A stretch of 64,000 nucleotides of DNA from Butyrivibrio sp. (GCF_017433805.1 NZ_JAFRGN010000008.1:1-64000); one strand, 5' to 3'. Shown: positions 42,083-51,668, counted from the first letter of the stretch. Translations and numbers: made by a program. Notes: a model not told the origin generated them from the letters alone.

Positions 42083-44851
42083 ATGAGCAGGTATATTACA
42101 ATAGGAATTCTGGCACATGTAGATGCCGGTAAAACAACACTTTCAGAGGCGCTTTTGTACACCTCTGGAGCAATCAGGAAACTTGGCCGCGTGGATCACA
42201 AGGATGCTTTTCTTGACAGCTATGAGCTTGAGAGATCACGCGGCATTACTATATTCTCCAAACAGGCAGTTTTTCAGCACGGCGATATTTCTTTTACCCT
42301 GCTGGATACTCCTGGTCACGCCGACTTCTCCCCTGAAATGGAGAGAACTCTTCAGGTCCTTGATATGGCCATTCTGGTCATCAGTGCTGCTGATGGCGTA
42401 ACCAGCCAGGCAAGGCTCCTATGGAAGCTCCTTGATCACTACAAGGTTCCCACAATCATTTTCGTTAATAAGATGGATCAGCCAGGCGCAGACAAGGCTC
42501 AGATTCTTGCTGGGTTAAAAGAAAATCTCAGCAGCCACTGCGTTGATTTTGGTATGGACTCAGAAAATCTGGATGCTTCTGATTTGGATGTATCTGCAAA
42601 AGAAAGACTATGTTCATTTATCCAGAATCCCGAGATACAGGAAGAGCTTGCTGTATGCGATGATGAGCTGCTTGCAGAATTCCTGGAAGGCCATGTCGTT
42701 ACTAGTGATGAGGTCAGAAGTCTTGTGAATTCCCGCAAGTGTTATCCATGTCTTTTCGGCTCTGCCCTTAAGCCCTATGGGGTAAAAGAGCTGCTGGATA
42801 TGTTAAGTAAATTTGCAGATGCTACCAATAACGTCAACGATAGTTTCTCTGCCCGTGTATATAAGATAAGCCGTGACTCCCAGGGAAACAGACTGACACA
42901 TATGAAGCTTCTGAGCGGAAGTCTCAAGGTAAGAGACGTGATTCAGGATGAGAAGATAGATCAGATCCGCCTTTTTTCAGGAGACAAATTTGAATCGCTT
43001 CCTGAAGCAACAGCTGGAATGATTGTTGCAGTGTCAGGCCTATCTGGAACAAGAGCCGGAGAAGGCCTTGGCACGCTTGCCGGCGCAGTATCTACAGAGG
43101 TTATTCAGCCTATTTTATCATGCGCTCTCATCCTTCCAGAGGAAGTCGACACTATTTCTTTTTATAAGAAGATTAAGGTCTTGGAAGAGGAAGAACCTAT
43201 GCTCCTTGTATCTCTCCACGAGACAACAGGCGAGATCATGGTGCAGATCATGGGCGATGTTCAGAAAGAGATTCTCCATCACCTGATTCAGACTCGCTTT
43301 GGAATAGATGTCAGATTCGGTCAGGGACAGATCGTATATAAAGAGACAATTGCAGGCCCCGTCGAGGGTGTCGGCCACTTTGAGCCCCTAAGGCACTACG
43401 CCGAGGTACACCTTCTTCTTGAGCCAACTGAACCAGGAAGCGGTATTTCTTTTGACAACAAATGCTCTACCGATCAGCTCAATCTCAACTGGCAGAGGCT
43501 CATATTGACTCACCTCCAGGAGAAGAAGCACGTGGGTGTCCTCACTGGCTCTGAGATTACAGATATGAGGATCACTCTTTTAACAGGAAGAGCTCATGAA
43601 AAGCACACAGAAGGCGGTGATTTCAGACAAGCCACCTACAGAGCAGTCAGACAGGGACTTATGGAGGCTCAGTCTGTTCTGCTTGAGCCTATGTTTGATT
43701 TTAGAATCGAAGTTCCACAGGAGAACGTTGGCCGCGTCCTTACTGATATCCAGAAAATGAACGGCACTGTGGGCCTTCCAGATATAGAAAACGGCAAATC
43801 CGTAGTAACAGGCACTGTTCCAGCAGCGTGCCTCTATGACTATGCCCAGGAGCTCAAGAGCTATACCCATGGCGAGGGCGTGTTGTCCACAACGCTTAGT
43901 GGCTATGCACCATGTCATAACACCGAGGAAGTTCTCGAGGCGCGAGGCTACTATCCAGAGCTTGATACAGCTAATCCAGCATCCTCAGTATTCTGCTCTC
44001 ACGGCGCAGGAACTATTATTCCTTGGGATGAAGTGCGCTCTCACATGCACCTAGAAAGCGCCTGGTCTCCTGACAAGGGAATAACCGTAGGCACTGACCT
44101 TACCGACAACATCGACATGGAGGCCCTCAAAAAGCTCCAAGCCAAGAGCACTCGTAAGACTACTGATAACAGAACCTTTGATGAGATAGAAAGAGACCTT
44201 CGTTTTGCTGAAAACGAGCTCAAAGATATATTCGAGAGAACCTACGGAACCATCAAGCCAAGATACGTAGAAAACGAGGAAGACAGAAAGCGCTATGCGC
44301 GCCAGGATGCAGAAAGAGCAAGACAGGAAGCCATCGCTCAGGGGTTGATCAATCCAGAAGAGGCTCCGGAAGTTACTCTTTCAAATAAAAAGCTAAATAG
44401 TAAGAAGGAACAACGCCTTGCTGAGCGTCAGAAGGAATACCTTCTGGTTGATGGCTACAACGTCATCTATGCAAGCGATGAGCTTAAGAGCCTTGCTACC
44501 ACTGACCTGAAGGCTGCAAGAGATGCTCTTATAGATAAGCTTGTTAATTTCCAGGGCTACCGAAGAGAACAGGTAATCCTCGTATTTGACGCCTACAGAG
44601 TCCGCGGAGGCACAGAACACCTCGAAGATCACGCCGGGCTATCTGTTATCTACACCAAGGAAGCAGAAACTGCCGATCAGTACATAGAAAAGGCCGCCCA
44701 CGAAATCGGCAAGAAATACCGCGTAACTGTCGCCACTTCCGATGCCATCGAACAGGTCATCGTCATGAGTAGTGGCGCCATCAGACTCTCCGCAAGAGAA
44801 TTCTGGGAAGAAGTAGCACACACCGAAGGGCAGATTAGGGAACACTTTTGA
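42083..44851 (+). CDS. TetM/EF-G-like ribosome GTPase fused to YacP/Rae1-type NYN endoribonuclease
   Basis: A 922-residue fusion. Residues 1-650 are a TetM-class translational GTPase: AHVDAGKTTLSEAL (G1), RGITI (switch I), DTPGHADF (G3), VNKMD (G4), then domains II-V. A charged linker (about 700-785) joins to a NYN/PIN-like domain, KEYLLVDGYNVIYASDEL, ILVFDAYRVRGG, YTKEAETADQYIEKAA and VATSDAIEQVI, which aligns along its length with Bacillus YacP/Rae1. All conserved acidic residues are present. Rae1 cuts mRNA in the ribosomal A site; TetM-type GTPases bind the A-site side. The fusion probably acts on stalled or drug-bound ribosomes. True tetracycline resistance is uncertain. Confidence 0.93.
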   Translation: MSRYITIGILAHVDAGKTTLSEALLYTSGAIRKLGRVDHKDAFLDSYELERSRGITIFSKQAVFQHGDISFTLLDTPGHADFSPEMERTLQVLDMAILVISAADGVTSQARLLWKLLDHYKVPTIIFVNKMDQPGADKAQILAGLKENLSSHCVDFGMDSENLDASDLDVSAKERLCSFIQNPEIQEELAVCDDELLAEFLEGHVVTSDEVRSLVNSRKCYPCLFGSALKPYGVKELLDMLSKFADATNNVNDSFSARVYKISRDSQGNRLTHMKLLSGSLKVRDVIQDEKIDQIRLFSGDKFESLPEATAGMIVAVSGLSGTRAGEGLGTLAGAVSTEVIQPILSCALILPEEVDTISFYKKIKVLEEEEPMLLVSLHETTGEIMVQIMGDVQKEILHHLIQTRFGIDVRFGQGQIVYKETIAGPVEGVGHFEPLRHYAEVHLLLEPTEPGSGISFDNKCSTDQLNLNWQRLILTHLQEKKHVGVLTGSEITDMRITLLTGRAHEKHTEGGDFRQATYRAVRQGLMEAQSVLLEPMFDFRIEVPQENVGRVLTDIQKMNGTVGLPDIENGKSVVTGTVPAACLYDYAQELKSYTHGEGVLSTTLSGYAPCHNTEEVLEARGYYPELDTANPASSVFCSHGAGTIIPWDEVRSHMHLESAWSPDKGITVGTDLTDNIDMEALKKLQAKSTRKTTDNRTFDEIERDLRFAENELKDIFERTYGTIKPRYVENEEDRKRYARQDAERARQEAIAQGLINPEEAPEVTLSNKKLNSKKEQRLAERQKEYLLVDGYNVIYASDELKSLATTDLKAARDALIDKLVNFQGYRREQVILVFDAYRVRGGTEHLEDHAGLSVIYTKEAETADQYIEKAAHEIGKKYRVTVATSDAIEQVIVMSSGAIRLSAREFWEEVAHTEGQIREHF

Positions 44852-45294
44852 GCATGAATTCAAAACTCGCTGTTGTTATAAATCGAATATGGGCAGATTT
44901 CCGCAAAAACTGGCAGTTTATCGTGATAGTCCTAGGCTGGTGGATAGCAATGAATCTTATCTTCCACCACACCTGCCCAGTTGTACTGCTATGTGGCTAT
45001 CCCTGCCCAGGATGCGGGATCACAAGGGCTTTTTTCTCGTTCTTTACCCTTCATCCCATCAGGGCGTTTCAGTATAATCCAACTTATCCTCTTTGGTTAC
45101 TGGTTATACTTGCTGCTATATGGGTTCGATACATCAAGGGCCAGAGCCTAAAACGGCTCTACTACCCTCTTCTTTTTACTGCTGTGATTACGCTAGCCGT
45201 CTATATTTATAGAATTGTATTTCTTTTCCCTGGAACCGAGCCCATGGTTTATGTTCCTGGGAATCTCTTTGAACTTATCCGCTCTGCACTTTAA
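44848..45294 (+). CDS. DUF2752-family membrane protein
   Basis: The 148-residue protein has three membrane helices and the DUF2752 signature CGYPCPGCGITRAFFSFFTLHPIRAFQYNP. Function of the family is unknown. Start is TTG at 44848 (AGGG 7 nt upstream, overlapping the GTPase stop) or ATG at 44854; the overlap suggests coupling. Third and last gene of the ArsR operon. No terminator directly follows; the repeat array begins 8 nt later. Confidence 0.82.
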   Translation: MSMNSKLAVVINRIWADFRKNWQFIVIVLGWWIAMNLIFHHTCPVVLLCGYPCPGCGITRAFFSFFTLHPIRAFQYNPTYPLWLLVILAAIWVRYIKGQSLKRLYYPLLFTAVITLAVYIYRIVFLFPGTEPMVYVPGNLFELIRSAL

Positions 45295-45302
45295 CTAGTT
45301 AT

Positions 45303-45574
45303 TTAGCCGCAATCTGGGAATTAGCCACAATTCGGCTAAGCATTTTGGGCCTACTTTTTGCCTTGTTTAGCCGCATATGTTATATTCTATGAGTTTCGGC
45401 TAATGCCTGCAGCATACATCATTAGCCGCAAATACTTAAATTACAATTTTCGGCTAATATTGTTTTCGCCATCGTTAGCCGAAATAAGCTAAAAATGGCC
45501 TCTGCGGTTAATTCACCCACCAAACATAGCAAAATGTTTTAGCCGCAACTATCAATAATCTCAAATGCGGCTAA
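45303..45574. repeat. array of five inverted-repeat elements (TTAGCCG ... CGGCTAA)
   Basis: Five elements of 36-37 nt lie at 45303-45339, 45367-45403, 45422-45457, 45475-45511 and 45539-45574. Each starts TTAGCCG and ends CGGCTAA (CGGTTAA in the fourth), with 22-23 unconserved nt between. Element starts are 64, 55, 53 and 64 bp apart, with 17-27-nt gaps. The array lies between two convergent genes and contains no open frame of note. It is not a CRISPR: the interiors differ and only the arms are kept. Confidence 0.88.
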
Positions 45575-45586
45575 TAATCACCCCAA

Positions 45587-45654
45587 AAGCTTCACAAACA
45601 TAAAAGCTTCACAAACATAAATGCTTCAAAAACATAAATGCTTCAAAAACAAAA
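45587..45654. repeat. four 17-bp tandem repeats
   Basis: Copies at 45587, 45604, 45621 and 45638 of the unit A(A/T)GCTTCA(C/A)AAACATAA. They directly follow the inverted-repeat array and run into the terminator. Confidence 0.88.
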
Positions 45655-45691
45655 AACCTGGCATCTGAGGTCATACCTCAAATGCCAGGTT
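45655..45691 (-). terminator. terminator of the DUF1858 gene
   Basis: AACCTGGCAT and TGAGGT pair with ACCTCA and ATGCCAGGTT around a CAT loop. On the minus strand a TTTTTTG run follows. Confidence 0.88.
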
Positions 45692-45765
45692 CAACAATTC
45701 TCATATTAAATCATTCACATAAGAATCCTTACGCGAAAGCCTGCGCAACAAATATTTACACAATA

Positions 45766-46056
45766 TTACGCATTGTGCTCGAGAAGGTAGTCGTTAAGAG
45801 CATCAACGATCTCTTCGCCGTCAATTCCGTGAACAGCGCATGCCTCAGCAAGTGACTCCATCTGAGAAGCCGGGCAGTGGATACATCCCATTCCGCACTC
45901 CATAAGGAACTGTGCAGCAAGAGGATGCTTAACAATAAGATCACCTACAAGCATATCTGCAGTAACGAGAGTGCCCTCGTTCTTAAGTTCTTCACTCATC
46001 TTATATTCCTCACTTTCTGTATCATTACCAAAGAATAAATCCTTTAAAAATCCCAT
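45766..46056 (-). CDS. DUF1858-domain protein
   Basis: The 96-residue protein has, from about residue 30, the DUF1858 pattern VTADMLVGDLIVKHPLAAQF, ECGMGCIHCPASQMESLAEAC and ALNDYL. The C-x4-C-x2-C cluster is thought to be a redox or metal site; family members often go with hybrid-cluster or other redox proteins. Two starts are possible: 46056 (AAAGGA, 7-nt spacing) and 45999 (GAGG, 8-nt spacing, MSEELKNEG). The extra 19 residues have no clear role. It follows the GH36 gene by 57 nt. Confidence 0.85.
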   Translation of the reverse strand: MGFLKDLFFGNDTESEEYKMSEELKNEGTLVTADMLVGDLIVKHPLAAQFLMECGMGCIHCPASQMESLAEACAVHGIDGEEIVDALNDYLLEHNA

Positions 46057-46113
46057 AAATGTTTCCTTTAAAGATAAACTTTAAATTGCACAAAATGTAT
46101 TTTACTCTCTTGC

Positions 46114-48558
46114 TTATGGATTTGCAAGTATGTTTTCAAACGTGTATAGTCTGGAATCTCCGGTTCTCATGATACGAGTATCCTGGTTATAACCAGTTCC
46201 AGCGAAGTTAGGATTAAGAGCAAGACCATGATTATTAAGAGCTGCTCCTGTAGCGACAGCCTTCTGCTCTTCGCCGTTTAAATGTACAACCTTGTCCATG
46301 ATGTTGTGGATGATACCATCCTGTTTAACATGAACAGGTGCGATTGTATTAACAAGGCTTCCAAAATCCTTGAGATTAAGCGGAACAACGCGGTTTGTTA
46401 CATTGTAGAGCTTATCCTCAGAAAGACCCTTACACTTGATCTTGCGATAATCATTATTAGGTCTTGAGCCCTTCTCTACAGCAAATGCGACAGCTCTATT
46501 CGCATCCTTGCTGACAATCATATATCCATAATCAGGGAGTCTATAGTAATCACCGAACTGGAAAACCTCTCTCCACTTCTTGTAGAACTCTACCTGACCA
46601 GCAATAACCTTCTTGTCTGAATCAGACATCTCGCAAAGATTAAGCTCATAGCCAAAGCATCCAGGGCATGCAATCTCAAATCTTGTCTCAAGAGGCACTG
46701 TATTAAGTGTCTGATGGTTAGGACATGCAGAAACATGCGCGCCAACTGTACTTGCAGGGTATCCATAGCTATAGCCTCTCTGGATATCAAGTCTGCAGAA
46801 AGCATCAGTATCATCGCTTCCCCAAATCTGAGGGAAGTAACTGAGGATACCAAGATCAAATCTATTACCACCAGCAGAACAGCCCTCGAAAAGAATCTCT
46901 GGGAAGCTCTCTGTGAGTTCCTTCATAATACGATAAAGGCCGATGTAGTATCTGTGCTGGAATTCGCCCTGTCTGTCAGCAGGAAGTGAAGCTGAGAATC
47001 TGTCTGAGAAGATTCTGTTCATATCCCACTTAACGTAAGCTACATTACCTGCGGAAAAGACCTTCTTCATGGCGTCAATCACATAATCCTGAACCTCTTC
47101 TCTGGAAAGATCAAGGTTCATCTGATTACGTCCTGTTGAATGTGGCTTACCAGGAACAGCTACAGCCCAATCAGGATGTGCTCTGTACAGATCACTATCC
47201 TCGTTGACCATTTCAGGCTCAACCCAAAGGCCAAACATAAGGCCAAGGTCATTTATCTTATCAGCAAGCTCCTTGATTCCTCCAGGGAGCTTTTTCTTAT
47301 TCTCATACCAGTCGCCAAGTGAAGATGTCTCATCATTACGCTTGCCAAACAAGCCATCATCCATTACAAATAGCTCAATACAGCACTTCTTGGCCTCTTT
47401 GGCAAGAGATACAAGTGAGTTCTGAGTAATATCAAAGTATGAAGCCTCCCAGCTGTTGATAAGGATTGGTCTAGCCCTATCTCTCCAAGAGCCTCTTACG
47501 ATATGCTTACGAACAAAATCCTGCATACGAATGCTCATGCCATTATAGCCCTGAGAAGAGTATGCCATAACAGCCTCTGGGGCCTCAAATTTGCTACCAG
47601 GAGTAAGAAGCCAGTTAAATCCTACCGGCTGAATTCCGCACACGAATCTGCTCATATTCTTGGCATTTGAAGAAAGAGCTTCGTAGTGGTTACCACTATA
47701 CACAAGGTTAAAGCCATAGCATTCGCCGTGGTTCTCATCTGTATCGAGGTCACTTACGATTACAAAGGGATTGGATCTGGAACCTGATTCGCCTGCTGCA
47801 AGCTCCTCGCATACTACCTTGCCACCTGTGCATACGCTCTCATGAATTCCCATCTCATCTGCCCATCTGCCATGGAAGGATGTGAATTTAAGAGAAGGAG
47901 TATCGAAATCAATCTGTGTACTAAGGATTCTGTCGATTCTAACATCCTTGTCACTTTCGTTGTGAAGCACTGCACTTCTCGTAATGACATCACTGTCAGT
48001 AAATACGGAGTAGATCATTTCAAGGCTTGTGCCATATCCAGGATCCTTCAAGGTGATAATAAGCTGCTGAGTCTTATCTCTCTTAGCAGCGCTATCACTT
48101 GAAACATCTGCATCGTCATAAGATGACGGAAGTGTCTTAAGTGCCTTTTTGCCATCTGTGACCTTCATACTATAGTACTGGAAATCCACAGTAGTATTGC
48201 CATCAGCATAAGTGAGCTCAACGAATGGCTCTCTGATGTCACCCTTACCAAAAGAGGACATCTCAAGGCCAAGCATCTCAAGGAAAGTATCCTTGTGCTC
48301 AGCTGAGTAAATGTTCATATTACCGCCGCCGTGGTAATGCTTGGGCCCAATGGCATCAGCTATAGCCACAAGACCGTCCTTGCCATTTTTGAAGGCCTGC
48401 TCAAGGTCTCCTGCCTCAACTGCCTTCTGATAGCACTCCTTGGAAATTATAGAGCTGCCAAAATGGATATGCTCTAAATGTCCTGAATTAGTTCTTCTAA
48501 ATAAATAAGATGTATTCGCTGTCTGCAGCAAAAAGATGTTACCATCTGCGTAAATCAA
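46114..48558 (-). CDS. GH36 alpha-galactosidase
   Basis: The 814-residue cytoplasmic enzyme has a TTG start with TTTGGAGG 9 nt upstream. The N-terminal beta-sandwich is followed by a TIM barrel with FVMDDGLFGKR, YVKWDMNR (nucleophile Asp) and SDDTDAFCRLDIQRGYS (acid/base Asp). CSAGGNRFD is also typical of the family. It would free galactose from raffinose-type sugars and galactomannan oligomers. No signal peptide, so substrates must be imported; no transporter is adjacent. It lies between the tetR-like and DUF1858 genes on the same strand. Confidence 0.95.
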   Translation of the reverse strand: MIYADGNIFLLQTANTSYLFRRTNSGHLEHIHFGSSIISKECYQKAVEAGDLEQAFKNGKDGLVAIADAIGPKHYHGGGNMNIYSAEHKDTFLEMLGLEMSSFGKGDIREPFVELTYADGNTTVDFQYYSMKVTDGKKALKTLPSSYDDADVSSDSAAKRDKTQQLIITLKDPGYGTSLEMIYSVFTDSDVITRSAVLHNESDKDVRIDRILSTQIDFDTPSLKFTSFHGRWADEMGIHESVCTGGKVVCEELAAGESGSRSNPFVIVSDLDTDENHGECYGFNLVYSGNHYEALSSNAKNMSRFVCGIQPVGFNWLLTPGSKFEAPEAVMAYSSQGYNGMSIRMQDFVRKHIVRGSWRDRARPILINSWEASYFDITQNSLVSLAKEAKKCCIELFVMDDGLFGKRNDETSSLGDWYENKKKLPGGIKELADKINDLGLMFGLWVEPEMVNEDSDLYRAHPDWAVAVPGKPHSTGRNQMNLDLSREEVQDYVIDAMKKVFSAGNVAYVKWDMNRIFSDRFSASLPADRQGEFQHRYYIGLYRIMKELTESFPEILFEGCSAGGNRFDLGILSYFPQIWGSDDTDAFCRLDIQRGYSYGYPASTVGAHVSACPNHQTLNTVPLETRFEIACPGCFGYELNLCEMSDSDKKVIAGQVEFYKKWREVFQFGDYYRLPDYGYMIVSKDANRAVAFAVEKGSRPNNDYRKIKCKGLSEDKLYNVTNRVVPLNLKDFGSLVNTIAPVHVKQDGIIHNIMDKVVHLNGEEQKAVATGAALNNHGLALNPNFAGTGYNQDTRIMRTGDSRLYTFENILANP

Positions 48559-48640
48559 TTTCTAAAACCTCCAAATAAAACTTCTACAAAAATGTCGAAC
48601 CAGGCTCTCACAAAGCCTGATCACCCATCCAATCTGAATG

Positions 48641-49201
48641 TCACGCCTTGATTCCATTGATGATGACATTGATCATCATATTAAGAGAATCCTCATAGCT
48701 GTACTCTGTGCGAGCAAGCTCCTCAGAACTAAGGAACTTCTCGATAGCGCCCTCAACCATAAGCTTGATGAGCTGAATAGGAACTCTTTTGATAAGTCCC
48801 TGATCCATAGCCTGATTAAGAAGCTTTTCTGTCTCACCCCAGTCGCTCTCTACCCTCTCGGCTACCTTCATGTAAACCTTAGGATATTTCTCTTTTAACT
48901 GATAAACTCTTCTAAAGTCGATATTCTTGTAGTTATCAGGAAGACAAACAATAAGCTTGGAAATCTTGTCAACAAGATCAAGAGACTCGTCTGCTACAAT
49001 CTCAGCCTCCTTCTTCTTGATGGCAGAAAAACCATAATCAACAGTGGCAAAGAACAGCTCGTCCTTGTCGTCAAACTCCTTGTATATAGTCTTCTTACTG
49101 ATATGAAGCTCTCTGGAAATATCATCCATTGTGAACTTCATTCCTTTCTCATTGAACTGGTCTATAACCGCGTCCATTATCTGCTTTCTTGTCTCTTCCA
49201 T
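48641..49201 (-). CDS. TetR-family transcriptional regulator
   Basis: The 186-residue protein has an N-terminal helix-turn-helix (residues 1-50: EETRKQIMDAVIDQFNEKG, then MDDISRELHISKKTIYKEF) and an all-helical ligand domain. GGAGGG before the ATG. It is 83 nt upstream of the GH36 gene in the same direction, so it may be co-transcribed and autoregulated. Ligand not predictable. Confidence 0.9.
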   Translation of the reverse strand: MEETRKQIMDAVIDQFNEKGMKFTMDDISRELHISKKTIYKEFDDKDELFFATVDYGFSAIKKKEAEIVADESLDLVDKISKLIVCLPDNYKNIDFRRVYQLKEKYPKVYMKVAERVESDWGETEKLLNQAMDQGLIKRVPIQLIKLMVEGAIEKFLSSEELARTEYSYEDSLNMMINVIINGIKA

Positions 49202-49283
49202 GTAACCCTCCTTGTGTTTGCATTCCCCTCGCCATGTTTACGCAAGTGTTATTCTTTCCTTACCCCAACTACAAATTTCTTTA

Positions 49284-50732
49284 TCACATTTCTGCGAGTA
49301 CCTTAACAAGATACTCCCAAACATTCGCTGTTGATTTAACTGAAAGCTTCTCCCCTGTTGAGTGAATGTCCTTCATATCTGGTCCGATTGAGATACAGTC
49401 GAGATTCTCAATCTTCTCACTGAGGATTCCACACTCAAGACCTGCATGGATAGCCTGAAGCTGTGGTGCCTTGCCATACATGTTCTGGTAAACCTTGACC
49501 ATGTGGTCGCGAAGCTCTGAGTGCTGTCTGTACTTCCAGCCTGGGTACTCTCCGCTTACTGAAATCTCTGCGCCGAAAACCTCTCCGATAGTAAGAAGCT
49601 TATTTATCAGTACCTTCTTGGAAGACTCTACGCTACTACGAACTGACTGCTCGAGAGTAACAACATCGCCCTCTGTCTTGATGATTCCAAGGTTGAGTGA
49701 TGTCTCTACAAGGCCAGCTACCATTGCACTCATAGCCTGTACTCCATCTGGCATTACTGTTATCATCTTGGCAAGTTTTTCTGTAGACTTGGAATCAAAC
49801 GCCTTAACGCTGGCATTTCCCTCTTCCTTGGCAAAAGAAATCTCTAAGCCTTCATCCTTACCTTCAAGCTCTCCCTTAACCTCCTGAAGAACTCTATTTA
49901 CAATGCTCTCTGCCTTATCTGCAGCGCTTCCGTCTACAACAAAAGACAAACTTGCTGTTGAAGGAATAGCGTTATCTGCAACACCGCCCTCGATACTGAT
50001 GAGGCTTACAGGCATCTCTTTAGAAACTTCAGCAAGTACTCTGCCTGCGATGTGGTTGGCATTTCCTCTTCCGCACTTGATCATCTCACCTGAGTGACCA
50101 CCAAGAAGCCCTGAAATAGCTACGCTGCACTTAGCACCATTAACCTCAGCCTGTGCCATAGGAAGCTTGGAATAAACTCTTGCTCCGCCAGCACAACTTG
50201 TAATGAATACGCCTTCCTCTTCGTTGTCGATATTGATCATTCTCTTGCCAGCAAGTCCAGAAAGATCAATAGCTGCTGCTCCAAACATTCCAGTCTCTTC
50301 GTTAGTTGTGATCACAACCTCAAGTGGTGGATGAGGGATCTCTTTTGAATCAAGAAGTGCAAGGCAGTAAGCCACAGCGATACCATCATCACCGCCAAGG
50401 CTTGTACCCTCTGCCCATACATACTCGCCATCTGTCGCTATACGAAGTCCATCTGTCTTCATATCGATGTCGCAGCTATCTTCCTTAACTGCAACCATAT
50501 CCATATGGCCCTGAAGAATAACTGGCTCTTTATCCTCATAGCCTGCTGTTCCTGGAGCCTTGATGATTACGTTGAGCTCTGAGTCCTGAGTAACCTCATA
50601 GCCTCTTTCCTTGGCAAAAGAAACAAGATAGTCGCTTATCTTCTGAAGATTTCCTGAGCCGTGTGGGATATTGCAAAGCTCCTCAAAAAAATGAAATACT
50701 TCCTTGGGCTGTAAATTATCAAATACTGCCAT
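49284..50732 (-). CDS. pepD: aminoacyl-histidine dipeptidase (M20 family)
   Basis: The 482-residue M20C peptidase has the metal-site blocks LQGHMDMVAV, LGGDDGIAVAYCLALL, TTNEETGMFGAAAID and, near the end, the HAGLECGIL His. A dimerisation domain lies in the middle (GGHSGEMIKCGRGNA). It hydrolyses Xaa-His and other dipeptides with two zinc ions in the cytoplasm. Start ATG follows GAGGTG. Length matches the family. Confidence 0.93.
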   Translation of the reverse strand: MAVFDNLQPKEVFHFFEELCNIPHGSGNLQKISDYLVSFAKERGYEVTQDSELNVIIKAPGTAGYEDKEPVILQGHMDMVAVKEDSCDIDMKTDGLRIATDGEYVWAEGTSLGGDDGIAVAYCLALLDSKEIPHPPLEVVITTNEETGMFGAAAIDLSGLAGKRMINIDNEEEGVFITSCAGGARVYSKLPMAQAEVNGAKCSVAISGLLGGHSGEMIKCGRGNANHIAGRVLAEVSKEMPVSLISIEGGVADNAIPSTASLSFVVDGSAADKAESIVNRVLQEVKGELEGKDEGLEISFAKEEGNASVKAFDSKSTEKLAKMITVMPDGVQAMSAMVAGLVETSLNLGIIKTEGDVVTLEQSVRSSVESSKKVLINKLLTIGEVFGAEISVSGEYPGWKYRQHSELRDHMVKVYQNMYGKAPQLQAIHAGLECGILSEKIENLDCISIGPDMKDIHSTGEKLSVKSTANVWEYLVKVLAEM

Positions 50733-50860
50733 ATATATTCACCTCGTTGATATAAAAACTATTAGTAAATCAATAATTATCTTCCTGCAAAATAAAAAAT
50801 GCAGATGCATCATATACTCGATACCCCTACATTTTATCCTATAAAAACTATTAATACAAT

Positions 50861-50897
50861 AAAAGTTTCCAGAATAAATTTCATTCTGGAAACTTTT
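50861..50897. terminator. terminator of the infC-rpmI-rplT operon
   Basis: AAAAGTTTCCAGAAT (50861-50875) pairs with ATTCTGGAAACTTTT (50883-50897), with A/T runs on both sides. Confidence 0.92.
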
Positions 50898-50928
50898 TAT
50901 TTCTTACAAAAATCTCTATCAAAAATGA

Positions 50929-51285
50929 TTAAGCGATCTTCTCTTTTGCAAGCTCTGCAAGTGTCTTGAATCCGTCTGGATCGTTAACTGCAAGCTCAGC
51001 AAGCATCTTTCTGTTGATGTCTACGCCTGCAAGCTTAAGACCATGCATCATGTTGCTGTATGAAAGACCGTTGATTCTAGCTGCAGCGTTGATACGTGTG
51101 ATCCAAAGAGATCTCATGTCTCTCTTCTTCTGCTTACGACCAGCGAAAGCTGATGTAAGTGCTCTCATAACTGACTGCTTAGCAACTCTATACTGCTTAG
51201 ATCTAGCTCCTCTATAGCCCTTTGCAAGCTTTAATACTCTATTGTGCTTCTTCTTGGCATTTAATGCGCCTTTAACTCTTGCCAT
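50929..51285 (-). CDS. rplT: ribosomal protein L20
   Basis: The 118-residue basic protein begins [23 protein letters not shown] and contains [21 protein letters not shown] and [18 protein letters not shown], diagnostic for bL20. It assembles early on 23S rRNA and, in Firmicutes, represses its own operon by binding the leader. Start has AGGAGG. Last gene of the operon. Confidence 0.98.
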   Translation of the reverse strand: MARVKGALNAKKKHNRVLKLAKGYRGARSKQYRVAKQSVMRALTSAFAGRKQKKRDMRSLWITRINAAARINGLSYSNMMHGLKLAGVDINRKMLAELAVNDPDGFKTLAELAKEKIA

Positions 51286-51348
51286 TGTAAAATCCTCCTA
51301 AATTAATCTAATACTACTGGTACTACCGAAAACCTAACGCGAAACTAA

Positions 51349-51549
51349 TTAAGCGTAAGGAAGAATGCTCTTCATTGCCTTTACATTAGTAGCGTCAACG
51401 AGTCCAGCATGTCTAAGATTTCTCTTTCTCATTGTGGACTTCTTTGTTAAGATGTGGCGCTTGTACGCTTTGTTTCTCATGAGCTTGCCTGTGCCTGTAA
51501 CCTTGAATCTCTTGGCAGCAGCTCTCTTTGTTTTCATCTTTTGCTGCAT
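51349..51549 (-). CDS. rpmI: ribosomal protein L35
   Basis: The 66-residue basic protein ([20 protein letters not shown] and [16 protein letters not shown]) is bL35. AGGAGG lies before the ATG. It lies between infC and rplT, the conserved bacterial order. Confidence 0.98.
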   Translation of the reverse strand: MQQKMKTKRAAAKRFKVTGTGKLMRNKAYKRHILTKKSTMRKRNLRHAGLVDATNVKAMKSILPYA

Positions 51550-51668
51550 AACTAAATCCTCCTGTGAATCTAAATAATTTTCTCTGCTATATGATATCGG
51601 ATTGCCAGGATTATTAAGTGCAATCCAGAAATAGCATATATATTTTCAACCAACGAATTGGTGAAAAA

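Noticed and set aside
42083-44851. Plain tetracycline-resistance gene (tetM/tetO/tetW)
   Set aside because: The GTPase part is TetM-like, but the protein is about 280 residues longer, ends in a Rae1-type NYN domain and is linked to an ArsR gene, so a resistance name is not justified.
45303-45574. CRISPR array
   Set aside because: The elements are inverted pairs with variable interiors; there is no conserved 25-40-nt direct repeat, and no cas gene is nearby.
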